This document shows, in pieces, positions 24,993-36,568 of a stretch of 64,000 bases of DNA (positions within the stretch are counted from its first letter, which is position 1; the number at the start of each line of letters is the position of its first letter). A program made the position numbers and the translations under genes. The notes below the pieces were generated by a model, which saw only the letters and a program-made list of their open reading frames with translations, was not told the DNA's origin and did not search any database. This DNA is from Pseudomonas brenneri (lineage in GTDB: Bacteria > Pseudomonadota > Gammaproteobacteria > Pseudomonadales > Pseudomonadaceae). The DNA lies in the NCBI RefSeq assembly GCF_007858285.1, contig NZ_VFIL01000006.1, positions 248,001 through 312,000 of the forward strand. The letters run 5' to 3'.

Positions 24993-26585
24993 ATGCGTCT
25001 CGCTGCCCTACCCTTATTGCTCGCCCCGCTCTTCCTCGCCCCGCTGGCCCAGGCAGCCTCTACGCTGAGCGTCTGCACCGAGGCCAGCCCCGAAGGGTTC
25101 GATGTGGTGCAATACAACTCGCTGACCACCACCAACGCCTCGGCGGATGTGCTGATGAACCGCCTGGTGGACTTCGACGCCGCGAGCGGCAAGCTGGTGC
25201 CGAGCCTGGCCGATAGCTGGGAAGTCTCGCCGGACGGCCTGACCTACACCTTTAAATTGCACCCGGACGTCAAATTCCACCGCACCGCGTACTTCAGCCC
25301 GAGCCGCAGCCTGACCGCCGAAGACGTGCGTTTCAGCTTCGAGCGCATGCTCGACCCGGCCAACCCCTGGCACAAGATCGCCCAGAGCGGCTTCCCCCAT
25401 GCCCAGTCGTTGCAACTGCCAGCGCTGATCAAAAAGATCGACGCCCTGGACCCGCTGACCGTGCGTTTTACCCTGGATCACGCCGACTCCACGTTCCTTG
25501 CCGCGCTGAGCATGGGCTTTGCCTCGATCTACCCGGCCGAATACGCAGGCAAGCTGCTCAAGGCCGGCACCCCGGAAAAGCTCAATAGCCAACCCATCGG
25601 CACCGGGCCGTTCGTGTTCGGGCGCTTCCAGAAAGATGCGGCCATTCGCTACAAGGCCAACCCGGATTACTTTGCCGGCAAACCGGCTGTGGATAACTTG
25701 ATCTTTGCCATCACCCCGGACGCCAATGTGCGCTTGCAGAAGCTGCGCCGGGATGAATGCCAGATTGCCTTGTCGCCCAAGCCCCTGGATATCGGTGAGG
25801 CGCAAAAGGACGCAGTGCTCAAGGTGGAAAAAACTGCCGCCTTCATGACGGCCTTTGTCGCCATCAACAGCCAGCACCCGCCACTGGACAAACCCGAAGT
25901 GCGCCAGGCAATCAACCTGGCCTTCGACAAGGCCAGCTACCTCAAGGCTGTGTTTGAAGGCACCGCCGAAGCTGCCAATGGGCCTTACCCGCCCAATACC
26001 TGGGGTTTTGCCAAGGAGCTGCCGGGGTATCCACAGGACATCGCCAAGGCCAAGGGGCTGCTGGATCGCGCCGGGCTCAAGGACGGTTTCAAGACCACTA
26101 TCTGGACCCGGCCATCTGGCAGCCTGCTCAATCCCAACCCGAGCCTGGGCGCCCAGCTATTGCAGGCCGACCTGGCCAAGATCGGCATCCAGGCAGAGAT
26201 CCGCGTGATCGAATGGGGCGAGCTGATCCGCCGCGCCAAGGCCGGTGAGCACGACCTGCTGTTCATGGGCTGGGCCGGCGACAATGGCGACCCGGACAAC
26301 TTCCTGACCCCGCAGTTTTCCTGCGCGGCGGTCAAATCCGGCACCAACTTCGCCCGTTACTGCGACCCGGCTCTGGACAAGCTGATCAGCGCTGGCAAGA
26401 CCACCAACGAGCAAGGCGTGCGCAGCAAGCTGTACCAACAGGCGCAGGCGCAGATCCAACAGCAGGCGCTATGGTTGCCACTGGCTCACCCGACGGCCTT
26501 TGCCCTGACACGCAAGAATGTCGAGGGGTACCAGGTCAGCCCGTTTGGGCGGCAGGACTTCTCCAAAGTCAGCGTCAAACCCTGA
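24993..26585 (+). CDS. ABC transporter periplasmic substrate-binding protein, DppA/SBP_bac_5 family
   Basis: Periplasmic receptor for peptides or similar solutes. It has 530 residues from ATG 24993. A signal peptide of about 21 residues ends LAPLAQA. Family motifs include a TLSVCTEASPEGFD strand at the mature N-terminus, LADSWEVSPDGLTYTFKLHP, and LTAEDVRFSFERMLDP (the SBP_bac_5 signature region). GWAGDNGDPDNFLTPQFSC follows in the C-terminal lobe. AGGA lies eight bases upstream. No permease or ATPase genes are adjacent, so it must share a transporter encoded elsewhere, probably Dpp. It matches PA5317 in position. The ligand may be dipeptide, but it could equally be another oligopeptide-like compound. 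Confidence 0.92.
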   Translation: MRLAALPLLLAPLFLAPLAQAASTLSVCTEASPEGFDVVQYNSLTTTNASADVLMNRLVDFDAASGKLVPSLADSWEVSPDGLTYTFKLHPDVKFHRTAYFSPSRSLTAEDVRFSFERMLDPANPWHKIAQSGFPHAQSLQLPALIKKIDALDPLTVRFTLDHADSTFLAALSMGFASIYPAEYAGKLLKAGTPEKLNSQPIGTGPFVFGRFQKDAAIRYKANPDYFAGKPAVDNLIFAITPDANVRLQKLRRDECQIALSPKPLDIGEAQKDAVLKVEKTAAFMTAFVAINSQHPPLDKPEVRQAINLAFDKASYLKAVFEGTAEAANGPYPPNTWGFAKELPGYPQDIAKAKGLLDRAGLKDGFKTTIWTRPSGSLLNPNPSLGAQLLQADLAKIGIQAEIRVIEWGELIRRAKAGEHDLLFMGWAGDNGDPDNFLTPQFSCAAVKSGTNFARYCDPALDKLISAGKTTNEQGVRSKLYQQAQAQIQQQALWLPLAHPTAFALTRKNVEGYQVSPFGRQDFSKVSVKP

Positions 26586-26590
26586 CCCGC

Positions 26591-26626
26591 CCCTTGTAGG
26601 AACCGGCTTGCCGGCTCCTACAAGGG
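26591..26626. terminator. Hairpin between convergent SBP and radC genes
   Basis: CCCTTGTAGGA pairs with TCCTACAAGGG, and inside them CCGG pairs with CCGG around CTTG. It is a compact near-perfect palindrome of 36 bases with GTAGGA...GGCTTGCC features of the REP families. It probably terminates from both sides. Confidence 0.6.
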
Positions 26627-26632
26627 ATTGCG

Positions 26633-27307
26633 TTATATCCATCCATATTCGGCCATCGACAGCGGGTCACCATCGCCGACAATAATGTGATCCAGTACCC
26701 GCACATCCACCAGATCCAGGGCCTTTTGCAGCACTTTGGTCAATTTTCGATCAGCAATGCTCGGCTCGGTGCTCCCGGATGGATGGTTGTGACACAGGAT
26801 CAATGCCGCAGCGTTGTAGTCCAGGGCGCGCTTGACCACTTGTCGCGGGTAGACCGTAGCGCTGTCGATGGTGCCCTGGAACAATGCTTCGAAGCCCAGC
26901 ACCCGATGCCTTGAGTCGAGAAACAGGCAACCAAATATCTCGTGGGGCTCATGACGCAGCAGGGCCTTGAGGTAATCACGCACCGCCACCGGGCTTTCCA
27001 GCACCGACTCATTACGCACATGCTCGGCCAGATGGCGCCGACCCATTTCCAGCACAGCCTGCAGTTGGGCAAACTTCGCCGGCCCCAGGCCCAGATGCTG
27101 GATGAATACGCTCTGCCGGGCCTCCAGCAGCGCACGCAGGCTGCCAAATTGCGCCAACAGATGGCGCGCCAGGTCCACGGCACTTTTACCCGAGACGCCG
27201 GTACGCAGGAAAATCGCCAGCAGCTCGGCATCCGAGAGACTCGCCGCCCCCAACTCCAAAAGCTTCTCCCGTGGCCGCTCCGCCACAGGCCAGTTGCGAA
27301 TACTCAT
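26633..27307 (-). CDS. radC: RadC-family JAB-domain protein
   Basis: Protein of 224 residues with the RadC layout. An N-terminal helix-hairpin-helix (about 15-90; [30 protein letters not shown]) is followed by an MPN/JAMM domain (about 100-224). The metal motif is [14 protein letters not shown], with His173, His175 and Asp186 in place. Despite the name, a direct role in DNA repair has been questioned; the JAMM fold suggests a metallo-hydrolase. It is divergent from coaBC, as in PA5319-PA5320. Confidence 0.94.
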   Translation of the reverse strand: MSIRNWPVAERPREKLLELGAASLSDAELLAIFLRTGVSGKSAVDLARHLLAQFGSLRALLEARQSVFIQHLGLGPAKFAQLQAVLEMGRRHLAEHVRNESVLESPVAVRDYLKALLRHEPHEIFGCLFLDSRHRVLGFEALFQGTIDSATVYPRQVVKRALDYNAAALILCHNHPSGSTEPSIADRKLTKVLQKALDLVDVRVLDHIIVGDGDPLSMAEYGWI

Positions 27308-27438
27308 GGCACCTCCGTGTGCATGTGCGCCGCTGTTGCATGGCGGGCGCTGTGTTATCTTAGCCGCTCTTTTTTGCGCGCGATTTCACCTGGGGAGGGG
27401 GGATCGCAACGCCATCACTGAACTGGAAAGGCAAACCA

Positions 27439-28647
27439 ATGCAGCGTCTGTATCGGAAACGCATCGTTCTCGGCGTCGGCGGCGGCATTGCCGCCTACAA
27501 GAGCGCAGAGTTGGTTCGCAGGCTCCTGGACCAGGGCGCCGAAGTGCGTGTGGTCATGACCCGTGGCGGCAGTGAGTTCATCACCCCGCTGACCATGCAG
27601 GCCCTGTCCGGCCACCCGGTTCACCTGGATTTGCTGGACCCGGCCGCCGAAGCTGCCATGGGTCATATCGAGCTGGCAAAATGGGCCGACCTGGTGCTGA
27701 TCGCACCCGCCACTGCCGACCTGATCGCCCGCCTCGCCCAAGGCATTGCCGACGATCTGCTGACCACACTGGTACTGGCCACCGACGCCACTGTCGCCAT
27801 CGCTCCCGCGATGAACCAGGCCATGTGGCGCGACCCGGCGACCCAGGCCAACACCCAACTGCTGCAAAGCCGTGGCCTCAAGGTCTTCGGCCCGGCCTCC
27901 GGCAGCCAGGCCTGTGGCGACGTCGGCCTGGGCCGCATGCTCGAAGCCACCGACCTGGCGCTGTGCGCCGCCGAGTGCTTCCAGCACCTGGCCCTGACCG
28001 GCAAGCACGTGCTGATTACCGCCGGCCCGACCCAGGAAAACATCGACCCGGTGCGCTACATCACCAACCATAGCTCAGGGAAAATGGGCTTTGCCCTGGC
28101 TGAAGCGGCGGTTGAGGCAGGCGCGCGCGTGACCCTGATCACAGGCCCAGTGCATCTGCCAACCCCAGACCGGGTCACCCGCATCGACGTAGTCAGCGCC
28201 CGCGACATGCTTGCGGCCTGTGAGGCAGCGATTCCCTGCGATGTGTTTATCGCTTCGGCAGCGGTCGCAGACTACCGCCCGGAAGTGGTTGCGCCGCAAA
28301 AACTCAAGAAAGACCCTACAAGCGGCGACGGCCTGCTCCTGCAAATGGTGCGCAACCCGGACATTTTGGCCACCATCGCCACCCGCGCGGATCGTCCGTT
28401 CAGCGTCGGTTTCGCCGCCGAGACCGAAAACCTGCTGGACTACGCCGCACGCAAACTCAAAGACAAAAACCTCGACCTGATCGTTGCCAATGATGTCGCC
28501 AACCCGAGTATCGGCTTCAACAGCGAGGAAAACGCTTGCAGCGTGATTGACCGCGAACTGCACGCCACCCTTTTCGCCCAGACCAGCAAGGGCAAGATTG
28601 CCCGCCAACTGATCTCTTTTATCGCCCAACGGCTGAACCAGGTTTAA
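27439..28647 (+). CDS. coaBC: Bifunctional phosphopantothenoylcysteine decarboxylase/synthetase
   Basis: Two steps of coenzyme A synthesis: joining cysteine to phosphopantothenate (CoaB) and decarboxylating the product (CoaC, FMN-dependent). It has 402 residues. The CoaC half covers about 1-185, with GGGIAAYKS at 14-22, catalytic His76 in [10 protein letters not shown] and the substrate-flap Cys159 in [11 protein letters not shown]. The CoaB half follows with [31 protein letters not shown] and IVANDVA, typical of the nucleotide and dimer sites. The gene precedes dut by 5 bases, an arrangement conserved in gamma-proteobacteria. Confidence 0.97.
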   Translation: MQRLYRKRIVLGVGGGIAAYKSAELVRRLLDQGAEVRVVMTRGGSEFITPLTMQALSGHPVHLDLLDPAAEAAMGHIELAKWADLVLIAPATADLIARLAQGIADDLLTTLVLATDATVAIAPAMNQAMWRDPATQANTQLLQSRGLKVFGPASGSQACGDVGLGRMLEATDLALCAAECFQHLALTGKHVLITAGPTQENIDPVRYITNHSSGKMGFALAEAAVEAGARVTLITGPVHLPTPDRVTRIDVVSARDMLAACEAAIPCDVFIASAAVADYRPEVVAPQKLKKDPTSGDGLLLQMVRNPDILATIATRADRPFSVGFAAETENLLDYAARKLKDKNLDLIVANDVANPSIGFNSEENACSVIDRELHATLFAQTSKGKIARQLISFIAQRLNQV

Positions 28648-28652
28648 TTTCC

Positions 28653-29108
28653 ATGCACGCTTTGCAAGCCAAGATCCTCGACCCCCGCATCGGCAGCGAA
28701 TTCCCACTGCCGGCCTACGCCACACCGGGCTCCGCCGGCCTGGACCTGCGCGCCATGCTCAAGCAGGACACCGTCCTTGAGCCGGGCCAGACTCTGCTGA
28801 TCCCCACCGGCCTGTCGATCTACGTCGGCGATCCCGGCCTGGCAGCGCTGATCCTGCCGCGCTCCGGCCTGGGTCACAAACACGGGATCGTGCTGGGCAA
28901 CCTCGTGGGCCTGATCGACTCCGACTACCAGGGCGAATTGATGGTCTCGTGCTGGAACCGTGGCCAGACCGCTTTCAACATCGCCGTCGGCGAGCGCATC
29001 GCTCAACTGGTCCTGGTGCCGGTGGTGCAAGCGCATTTCGAGCTGGTGACCGAGTTCGACGAAACCCAGCGTGGCGCGGGCGGTTTCGGGCATTCCGGCA
29101 GCCACTGA
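28653..29108 (+). CDS. dut: Deoxyuridine 5'-triphosphate nucleotidohydrolase (dUTPase)
   Basis: Hydrolyses dUTP to dUMP, keeping uracil out of DNA and feeding dTMP synthesis. It has 151 residues, a trimeric dUTPase. Motif 1 is [10 protein letters not shown], motif 2 [11 protein letters not shown], motif 3 [11 protein letters not shown] with the catalytic aspartate, motif 4 [12 protein letters not shown], and motif 5 [10 protein letters not shown], the phosphate-binding tail. It follows coaBC after 5 bases, so coupled translation is likely, and its own ribosome site is weak. The algC gene lies 157 bases downstream. Confidence 0.97.
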   Translation: MHALQAKILDPRIGSEFPLPAYATPGSAGLDLRAMLKQDTVLEPGQTLLIPTGLSIYVGDPGLAALILPRSGLGHKHGIVLGNLVGLIDSDYQGELMVSCWNRGQTAFNIAVGERIAQLVLVPVVQAHFELVTEFDETQRGAGGFGHSGSH

Positions 29109-29265
29109 CTACGCTCAGGCATGCCGGGCTCTGCGTCCGACATGCCCCGATGGCATTTTCGCACCACGAACTCTAGGGCAAAAACGCCGTCTTACCCTTC
29201 AGTTTGAGCCTGCCGGTCGCCACATTCAGGCCTGTCCGTACCGTATCGATGGAGTTTCCCCAGTG

Positions 29266-30663
29266 ATGAGCAACGCAGCCCCAGTCGCACCGACGTTTCC
29301 CGACAGCATTTTCCGCGCCTACGACATCCGTGGCGTCGTGCCGAAAACCCTGACCGCCGAAACCGCCTACTGGATCGGCCGCGCCATCGGCTCCCAGAGC
29401 CTGGCCCAGGGCGAGCCCAACGTCTCGGTAGGCCGTGATGGCCGCCTGTCCGGCCCCGAGCTGGTGGAGCGCCTGATCCAGGGCCTGGCCGACAGCGGCT
29501 GCCATGTCAGCGACGTCGGCCTGGTGCCGACCCCGGCGCTGTACTACGCCGCCAACGTGCTGGCCGGCAAGTCGGGCGTCATGCTCACCGGCAGCCACAA
29601 CCCGTCGGACTACAACGGCTTCAAGATCGTGATCGCCGGCGACACCCTGGCCAACGAACAGATCCAGGCCCTGCACACGCGCCTGAAAACCAACGACCTG
29701 ACCAGCGGCAAAGGCAGCATCACCCAGGTCGATATCCTCCAGCGGTATTCGGATGAAATCACCCGTGACGTCAAGCTTGAGCGTCGCCTGAAGGTCGTGG
29801 TGGACTGCGGCAACGGCGCAGCCGGCGTGATAGCTCCGCAATTGCTCGAAGCCCTGAACTGCGAAGTGATCCCGCTGTTCTGCGACGTCGACGGCCACTT
29901 CCCCAACCATCACCCGGACCCGGGCAAACCTGAAAACCTGGTGGATCTGATCGCCAAGGTCGAAGAAGTGGGCGCCGATCTCGGCCTGGCCTTCGATGGC
30001 GACGGCGACCGCGTGGGCGTGGTGACCAACACCGGCAGCATCGTGTTCCCCGACCGCCTGCTGATGCTGTTCGCCCGCGACGTGGTGGCGCGCAACCCAG
30101 GCGCCGAGATTATTTTTGACGTGAAGTGCACCCGTCGCCTGACACCGCTGATCAAGGAATACGGTGGCCGTCCGCTGATGTGGAAGACTGGTCACTCGTT
30201 GATCAAAAAGAAAATGAAGGAAACCGGCGCCCTACTGGCCGGCGAAATGAGCGGCCACGTGTTCTTCAAGGAGCGCTGGTTCGGTTTTGACGACGGCATC
30301 TACAGTGCCGCGCGCCTGCTGGAGATCCTCAGCAAGGAGAAATCCAGCGCCGAAGATCTGTTCGAGACCTTCCCGAACGATATTTCCACGCCGGAAATCA
30401 ATATCCATGTGACCGAAGAGAGCAAATTCAGCATCATTGACGCACTGCACGATGCGCAATGGGGTGAAGGCGCCAACCTGACCACCATTGATGGTGTGCG
30501 AGTCGATTATGCCGAAGGCTGGGGCCTGGTTCGCGCGTCCAACACCACGCCGGTGCTGGTCCTGCGTTTCGAGGCGGATACCGAGGCCGAGTTGCAGCGC
30601 ATCAAGGACGTGTTCCACGCCCAGTTGAAACGTGTTGCCCCTGATCTCCAACTACCGTTCTGA
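29266..30663 (+). CDS. algC: Phosphomannomutase/phosphoglucomutase
   Basis: Interconverts mannose-6-P/mannose-1-P and glucose-6-P/glucose-1-P, supplying precursors for alginate, LPS core and O-antigen and rhamnolipid. It has 465 residues. The phosphoserine is Ser110 in MLTGSHNPSDYNGFK, and the magnesium loop DGDGDR lies near 244-249. GEMSGHVFFKERW and the C-terminal RASNTTPVLVLRFEADTEAE bind sugar and phosphate. The start is ATG 29266 by homology to the P. aeruginosa protein; GTG 29263 is better spaced from GGAG and cannot be excluded. The frame is also open back to 29071, inside dut. The argB gene follows after 21 bases. Confidence 0.97.
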   Translation: MSNAAPVAPTFPDSIFRAYDIRGVVPKTLTAETAYWIGRAIGSQSLAQGEPNVSVGRDGRLSGPELVERLIQGLADSGCHVSDVGLVPTPALYYAANVLAGKSGVMLTGSHNPSDYNGFKIVIAGDTLANEQIQALHTRLKTNDLTSGKGSITQVDILQRYSDEITRDVKLERRLKVVVDCGNGAAGVIAPQLLEALNCEVIPLFCDVDGHFPNHHPDPGKPENLVDLIAKVEEVGADLGLAFDGDGDRVGVVTNTGSIVFPDRLLMLFARDVVARNPGAEIIFDVKCTRRLTPLIKEYGGRPLMWKTGHSLIKKKMKETGALLAGEMSGHVFFKERWFGFDDGIYSAARLLEILSKEKSSAEDLFETFPNDISTPEINIHVTEESKFSIIDALHDAQWGEGANLTTIDGVRVDYAEGWGLVRASNTTPVLVLRFEADTEAELQRIKDVFHAQLKRVAPDLQLPF

Positions 30664-30684
30664 TTATTTGCCCCGGAGCCCTGA

Positions 30685-31590
<906 letters not shown>

Positions 31591-31604
31591 GCACCAGAAA
31601 ACAC

Positions 31605-31639
31605 AAGGCCCCGCTCAATCAAATTGAGCGGGGCCTTTT
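31605..31639 (+). terminator. Rho-independent terminator after argB
   Basis: AAGGCCCCGCTCAAT and ATTGAGCGGGGCCTT pair into a 15-base perfect stem with a four- to five-base loop and a T run. Because pyrE converges from the right, it may also stop that transcript. Confidence 0.92.
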
Positions 31640-31670
31640 GTTTGCACGCGATCCAAATGTGGGAGCGGTG

Positions 31671-32315
31671 TCAGACGCCGAATTGCTCGCGGTATGCACG
31701 AACAGCCGGCAGGTGCTGCTTGAGCTGTGGATCGTCTTCGAGGAACTGCAACACCTGGTTCAGCGAGACAATGCTCACCACCGGGATTCCGAAGTCACGC
31801 TCCACTTCCTGGATCGCCGACAACTCACCGTTGCCACGCTCCTGGCGGTTCAGTGCGATCAATACGCCAGCGGCCTTGGCGCCATCCTGGGACGCAATGA
31901 TCTGCATCACTTCGCGGATCGCGGTGCCGGCGGTGATCACGTCGTCGATGATCAGCACGTCGCCGGTCAACGGCGCGCCGACCAGGCTGCCGCCTTCGCC
32001 ATGGGCCTTGGCTTCCTTGCGGTTGAAGCACCACGGCAGATCCCGGCCGTGATGCTCAGCCAGGGCCACTGCGGTCGCAGCAGCCAACGGAATGCCTTTG
32101 TAGGCTGGGCCAAACAGCACGTCGAAGGAAATGCCGCTTTCAACGATGGCGGCCGCGTAGAAACGCCCCAGTTGCGCCAGGGCAGAACCCGAGTTGAACA
32201 GGCCGGCATTAAAGAAGTATGGGCTGGTGCGCCCGGACTTGAGGGTGAACTCACCGAAGCGCAAAACCCCGCGATCGATGGCAAAACGAATGAAATCGCG
32301 TTGATACGCCTGCAT
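31671..32315 (-). CDS. pyrE: Orotate phosphoribosyltransferase
   Basis: Fifth step of pyrimidine synthesis: orotate and PRPP to OMP. It has 214 residues, close to the 213 of the P. aeruginosa enzyme. The PRPP motif is [16 protein letters not shown], and [11 protein letters not shown] together with [14 protein letters not shown] forms the active site. An upstream ATG at 32336 is in frame, but conservation starts with [12 protein letters not shown] at 32315, which has TGAGG about ten bases upstream. It is divergent from crc with an 82-base shared promoter region, as in PA5331-PA5332. Confidence 0.97.
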   Translation of the reverse strand: MQAYQRDFIRFAIDRGVLRFGEFTLKSGRTSPYFFNAGLFNSGSALAQLGRFYAAAIVESGISFDVLFGPAYKGIPLAAATAVALAEHHGRDLPWCFNRKEAKAHGEGGSLVGAPLTGDVLIIDDVITAGTAIREVMQIIASQDGAKAAGVLIALNRQERGNGELSAIQEVERDFGIPVVSIVSLNQVLQFLEDDPQLKQHLPAVRAYREQFGV

Positions 32316-32397
32316 GAAAAAAGCCTCAGATACCACGGATTTAGCTAAATAGGTAGACGGCGTGTATCATACACGCACGCGATTTTTGGGGCCATTT

Positions 32398-33177
32398 ATG
32401 CGGATCATCAGTGTGAACGTTAATGGTATTCAGGCTGCAGTCGAGCGTGGTTTGCTCAGTTGGCTGCAAGCCCAGAATGCCGACGTCATCTGCCTGCAGG
32501 ACACCCGCGCCTCCGCCTTTGAACTGGACGACCCAGCCTTCCAACTGGATGGCTACTTCCTTTATGCCTGTGATGCCGAAGTCCCTGCCCAAGGTGGCGT
32601 GGCTCTGTACTCACGGTTGCAACCCAAGGCGGTCATCAGCGGCCTCGGCTTCGAGACAGCCGATCGCTACGGGCGCTACCTGCAAGCCGATTTCGACAAA
32701 GTCAGTATTGCTACCTTGCTGCTCCCTTCGGGGATGAACGGCGATGAAGACTTGAACCAGAAGTTCAAGCTAATGGACGATTTCGCCCGCTATCTGGATA
32801 AACAGCGACGCAAACGCCGCGAGTACATTTATTGTGGCTCGTTGTATGTGGCGCAACAGAAGCTGGATATCAAGAACTGGCGCGACAGCCAGCAATCCCC
32901 GGGTTTCCTGGCGCCGGAACGGGCCTGGATGGACGAGATTGTCGGCAACATGGGTTATGTAGATGCCCTGCGTGAAGTCAGCCGCGAAGGTGACCAGTAC
33001 AGCTGGTGGCCGGACAACGAACAGGCCGAGATGCTCAATCTGGGCTGGCGTTTTGACTACCAACTGCTGACCCCCGGCCTGCGCCGGTTTGTCCGCAGCG
33101 CACGCCTGCCGCGTCAACCGCGCTTCTCGCAACATGCGCCGTTGATCGTGGATTACGACTGGACCCTGACCATCTGA
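32398..33177 (+). CDS. crc: Catabolite repression control protein Crc
   Basis: Global regulator of carbon-source preference in Pseudomonas. It works with Hfq to hold translation of target mRNAs carrying A-rich catabolite activity motifs, and is relieved by the CrcZ-type RNAs. It has 259 residues, the exact length of the P. aeruginosa protein. The fold is that of exonuclease III/endonuclease-phosphatases (MRIISVNVNGIQAAVERG, then YIYCGSLYVAQQKLDIKNW), but key catalytic positions of nucleases are replaced, as in all Crc proteins. Several catabolic genes in this window are plausible targets. The terminator lies at 33195. Confidence 0.97.
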   Translation: MRIISVNVNGIQAAVERGLLSWLQAQNADVICLQDTRASAFELDDPAFQLDGYFLYACDAEVPAQGGVALYSRLQPKAVISGLGFETADRYGRYLQADFDKVSIATLLLPSGMNGDEDLNQKFKLMDDFARYLDKQRRKRREYIYCGSLYVAQQKLDIKNWRDSQQSPGFLAPERAWMDEIVGNMGYVDALREVSREGDQYSWWPDNEQAEMLNLGWRFDYQLLTPGLRRFVRSARLPRQPRFSQHAPLIVDYDWTLTI

Positions 33178-33194
33178 GGTCAATATCCAGGTAC

Positions 33195-33224
33195 AAAAAA
33201 ACCGACATCACTGTCGGTTTTTTT
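33195..33224. terminator. Terminator between crc and the DUF4870 gene
   Basis: AACCGACA and TGTCGGTT form an 8-base stem with a TCAC loop between six A and seven T. It can act on both converging transcripts. Confidence 0.88.
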
Positions 33225-33235
33225 GTGGGCGATCA

Positions 33236-33604
33236 TTATTTGATCAATCGCCATGTGCACGGGTAGCGATAGGCAATGCCTTTATTGGCCTTGATGCCCC
33301 CAATGATGGTCAGCACCAACGCGGCAATCACCAGCACCGCCATCATCAGGAAACCAATGATCACAAAACCCAGGACAAAGCAGACCAGCCAGGCAATGGC
33401 CACGGTCAGCTGGAAGTTCAGCGCTTCCTTGCCCTGATCATCAATCAGCGGGTCCATGTCCTTTTTCACCTGCCACAGGATCAACGGCCCCAGCACGCTG
33501 CCAAACGGAAACACCAGGCCGAGGAACGCCGCGAAATGACAGAGCATGGCCCACTGGCGCACTTCCTTGGTCTGGGCTGGCACAGGAAGCTGGTTGTCAC
33601 TCAT
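33236..33604 (-). CDS. DUF4870-family small membrane protein
   Basis: Protein of 122 residues with a short cytoplasmic start (about 1-18) and three hydrophobic segments. QWAMLCHFAAFLGLVFPFGS and the PLIDDQGKEALNFQLTVAI region are the family signature of DUF4870 (Tic20-like). No function is established for the family. It is encoded between crc and rph, convergent with crc. The start at 33604 has AAGGAGC upstream. Whether it is co-transcribed with rph, 23 bases away on the same strand, is likely but unproven. Confidence 0.85.
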   Translation of the reverse strand: MSDNQLPVPAQTKEVRQWAMLCHFAAFLGLVFPFGSVLGPLILWQVKKDMDPLIDDQGKEALNFQLTVAIAWLVCFVLGFVIIGFLMMAVLVIAALVLTIIGGIKANKGIAYRYPCTWRLIK

Positions 33605-33627
33605 GGCGTTGCTCCTTGAGGCTGGTT

Positions 33628-34350
33628 TCAGTCAGCCAGTGCGGCGGTCTGTAGTTCGAAGATTTCGCTCATGCCTTTCTGGGCCAGGGCCAGCATGGCG
33701 TTCAGGTCTGCCGGCTGGAACGGCGCGCCTTCGGCGGTGCCCTGCACTTCGATGAAACCACCGGTGCTGGTCATGACCACGTTCAGGTCGGTCTCGGCCG
33801 CCGAGTCTTCCAGGTAGTCCAGGTCCAGCACCGGCTCGCCCTGATACATGCCCACCGAAACAGCAGCAATCATCTGCTTGAGCGGGTCGCCGCCTTTCAG
33901 GCCGCCGCGCTTCTTGATCACTTTCAACGCATCAACCAGGGCCACCATGGCGCCAGTAATGGATGCGGTGCGAGTGCCGCCGTCGGCCTGGATCACGTCG
34001 CAGTCGACGTACAGGGTCACGTCGCCCAGTTTAGACATGTCCAGCGCCGCGCGCAGGGAGCGGCCGATCAGGCGCTGGATCTCCAGGGTGCGGCCGCCTT
34101 GCTTGCCACGGCTGGCTTCACGCTGGTTACGCTCGCCGGTGGCGCGCGGCAACATGCCGTATTCGGCGGTCAACCAACCCTGGCCCTGGCCCTTGAGGAA
34201 ACGTGGCACGCCATTTTCAACGCTGACGGTGCAGATGACCTTGGTATCGCCAAACTCGACCAGTACAGATCCCTCGGCGTGTTTGGTGTAGTTGCGGGTG
34301 ATGCGGATCGAGCGGAGCTGATCGGCAGCGCGACCACTTGGACGTTTCAT
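33628..34350 (-). CDS. rph: Ribonuclease PH
   Basis: Phosphorolytic 3'-5' exoribonuclease that trims tRNA precursors and rRNA ends. It has 240 residues, full length. Key segments are [15 protein letters not shown] at the N-terminus, [20 protein letters not shown] (phosphate site region), VYVD-like [20 protein letters not shown] and [18 protein letters not shown]. The start is ATG 34350; an upstream open stretch to 34407 carries no conservation. It is divergent from yicC, the usual arrangement in Pseudomonas, with a 232-base intergenic region in which I see no RNA gene. Confidence 0.97.
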   Translation of the reverse strand: MKRPSGRAADQLRSIRITRNYTKHAEGSVLVEFGDTKVICTVSVENGVPRFLKGQGQGWLTAEYGMLPRATGERNQREASRGKQGGRTLEIQRLIGRSLRAALDMSKLGDVTLYVDCDVIQADGGTRTASITGAMVALVDALKVIKKRGGLKGGDPLKQMIAAVSVGMYQGEPVLDLDYLEDSAAETDLNVVMTSTGGFIEVQGTAEGAPFQPADLNAMLALAQKGMSEIFELQTAALAD

Positions 34351-34582
34351 AGGGGATACCTGTACTGAGGACGAAAAACTGCCGAGCATTATAGAGCCGC
34401 AGGCCACTTCTCGGCACTGCTAATAAATTCGGTTACGAATAGACACCCCTGGCACCCTTTGTCACAGCCAGCATTTGGGGGCGCTCGCCCCGTTGCGCTA
34501 CAATCCTGCGCCTTCGCAGCCACTTGGCTTCAATCTACCTATCAGCCCGCCCGTTTGCGGGACTGTATCGCGAGGTACCTCC

Positions 34583-36077
<1,495 letters not shown>

Positions 36078-36244
36078 ATGGCTCTTCCCAAAACCGCTGC
36101 AAGGGCCTTACATTGGCACTTGTAGCGTGTTTGCCGGGGCCTGCGCAAAATCAGCGCTTCCCTAAACGCTGGTGATTTTTTAAACTGTTGAGTCCGCTCG
36201 CCCAACCGGGCAGCGCGCATCTTGCATTCGCTCCGAGGAATACC

Positions 36245-36508
36245 ATGGCCCGCGTAACCGTTGAAGACTGCCTAGAACACGTGGATAACCGCTTTGAGCT
36301 GGTCATGCTCTCTACCAAGCGTGCCCGTCAATTGGCCACTGGCGGCAAAGAGCCGTTGCTCAATTGGGAAAATGACAAGCCTACCGTTATGGCCCTGCGC
36401 GAAATCGCTGCCGGCGTGATGAGCTATGACTACATCGCCAGCGCTGAAATCGTTGAAGACGAACCGCTGTTTGCAGCGTTCGAGGACGAGTCCAACGAGG
36501 CCGTCTAA
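36245..36508 (+). CDS. rpoZ: RNA polymerase omega subunit
   Basis: Small subunit of 87 residues that chaperones beta-prime and forms part of one ppGpp site on RNA polymerase. [20 protein letters not shown] and [11 protein letters not shown] are the conserved core (about 1-35), with an [16 protein letters not shown] helix following. GAGGAATACC precedes the ATG. A 167-base gap separates it from gmk and may contain its own promoter. The spoT gene follows after 60 bases, linking the ppGpp-binding subunit with the ppGpp enzyme. Confidence 0.97.
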   Translation: MARVTVEDCLEHVDNRFELVMLSTKRARQLATGGKEPLLNWENDKPTVMALREIAAGVMSYDYIASAEIVEDEPLFAAFEDESNEAV

Positions 36509-36568
36509 GCCTATGCCTGGTCGACGTAGCACGGCGCGGGGTCACAGCCTACGGCAGGAGTTAATACT

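Noticed and set aside
29071..29265. In-frame extension of algC by 65 codons into dut
   Set aside because: It overlaps the conserved dUTPase tail in another frame and has unlikely composition. The AlgC family start fits 29266.
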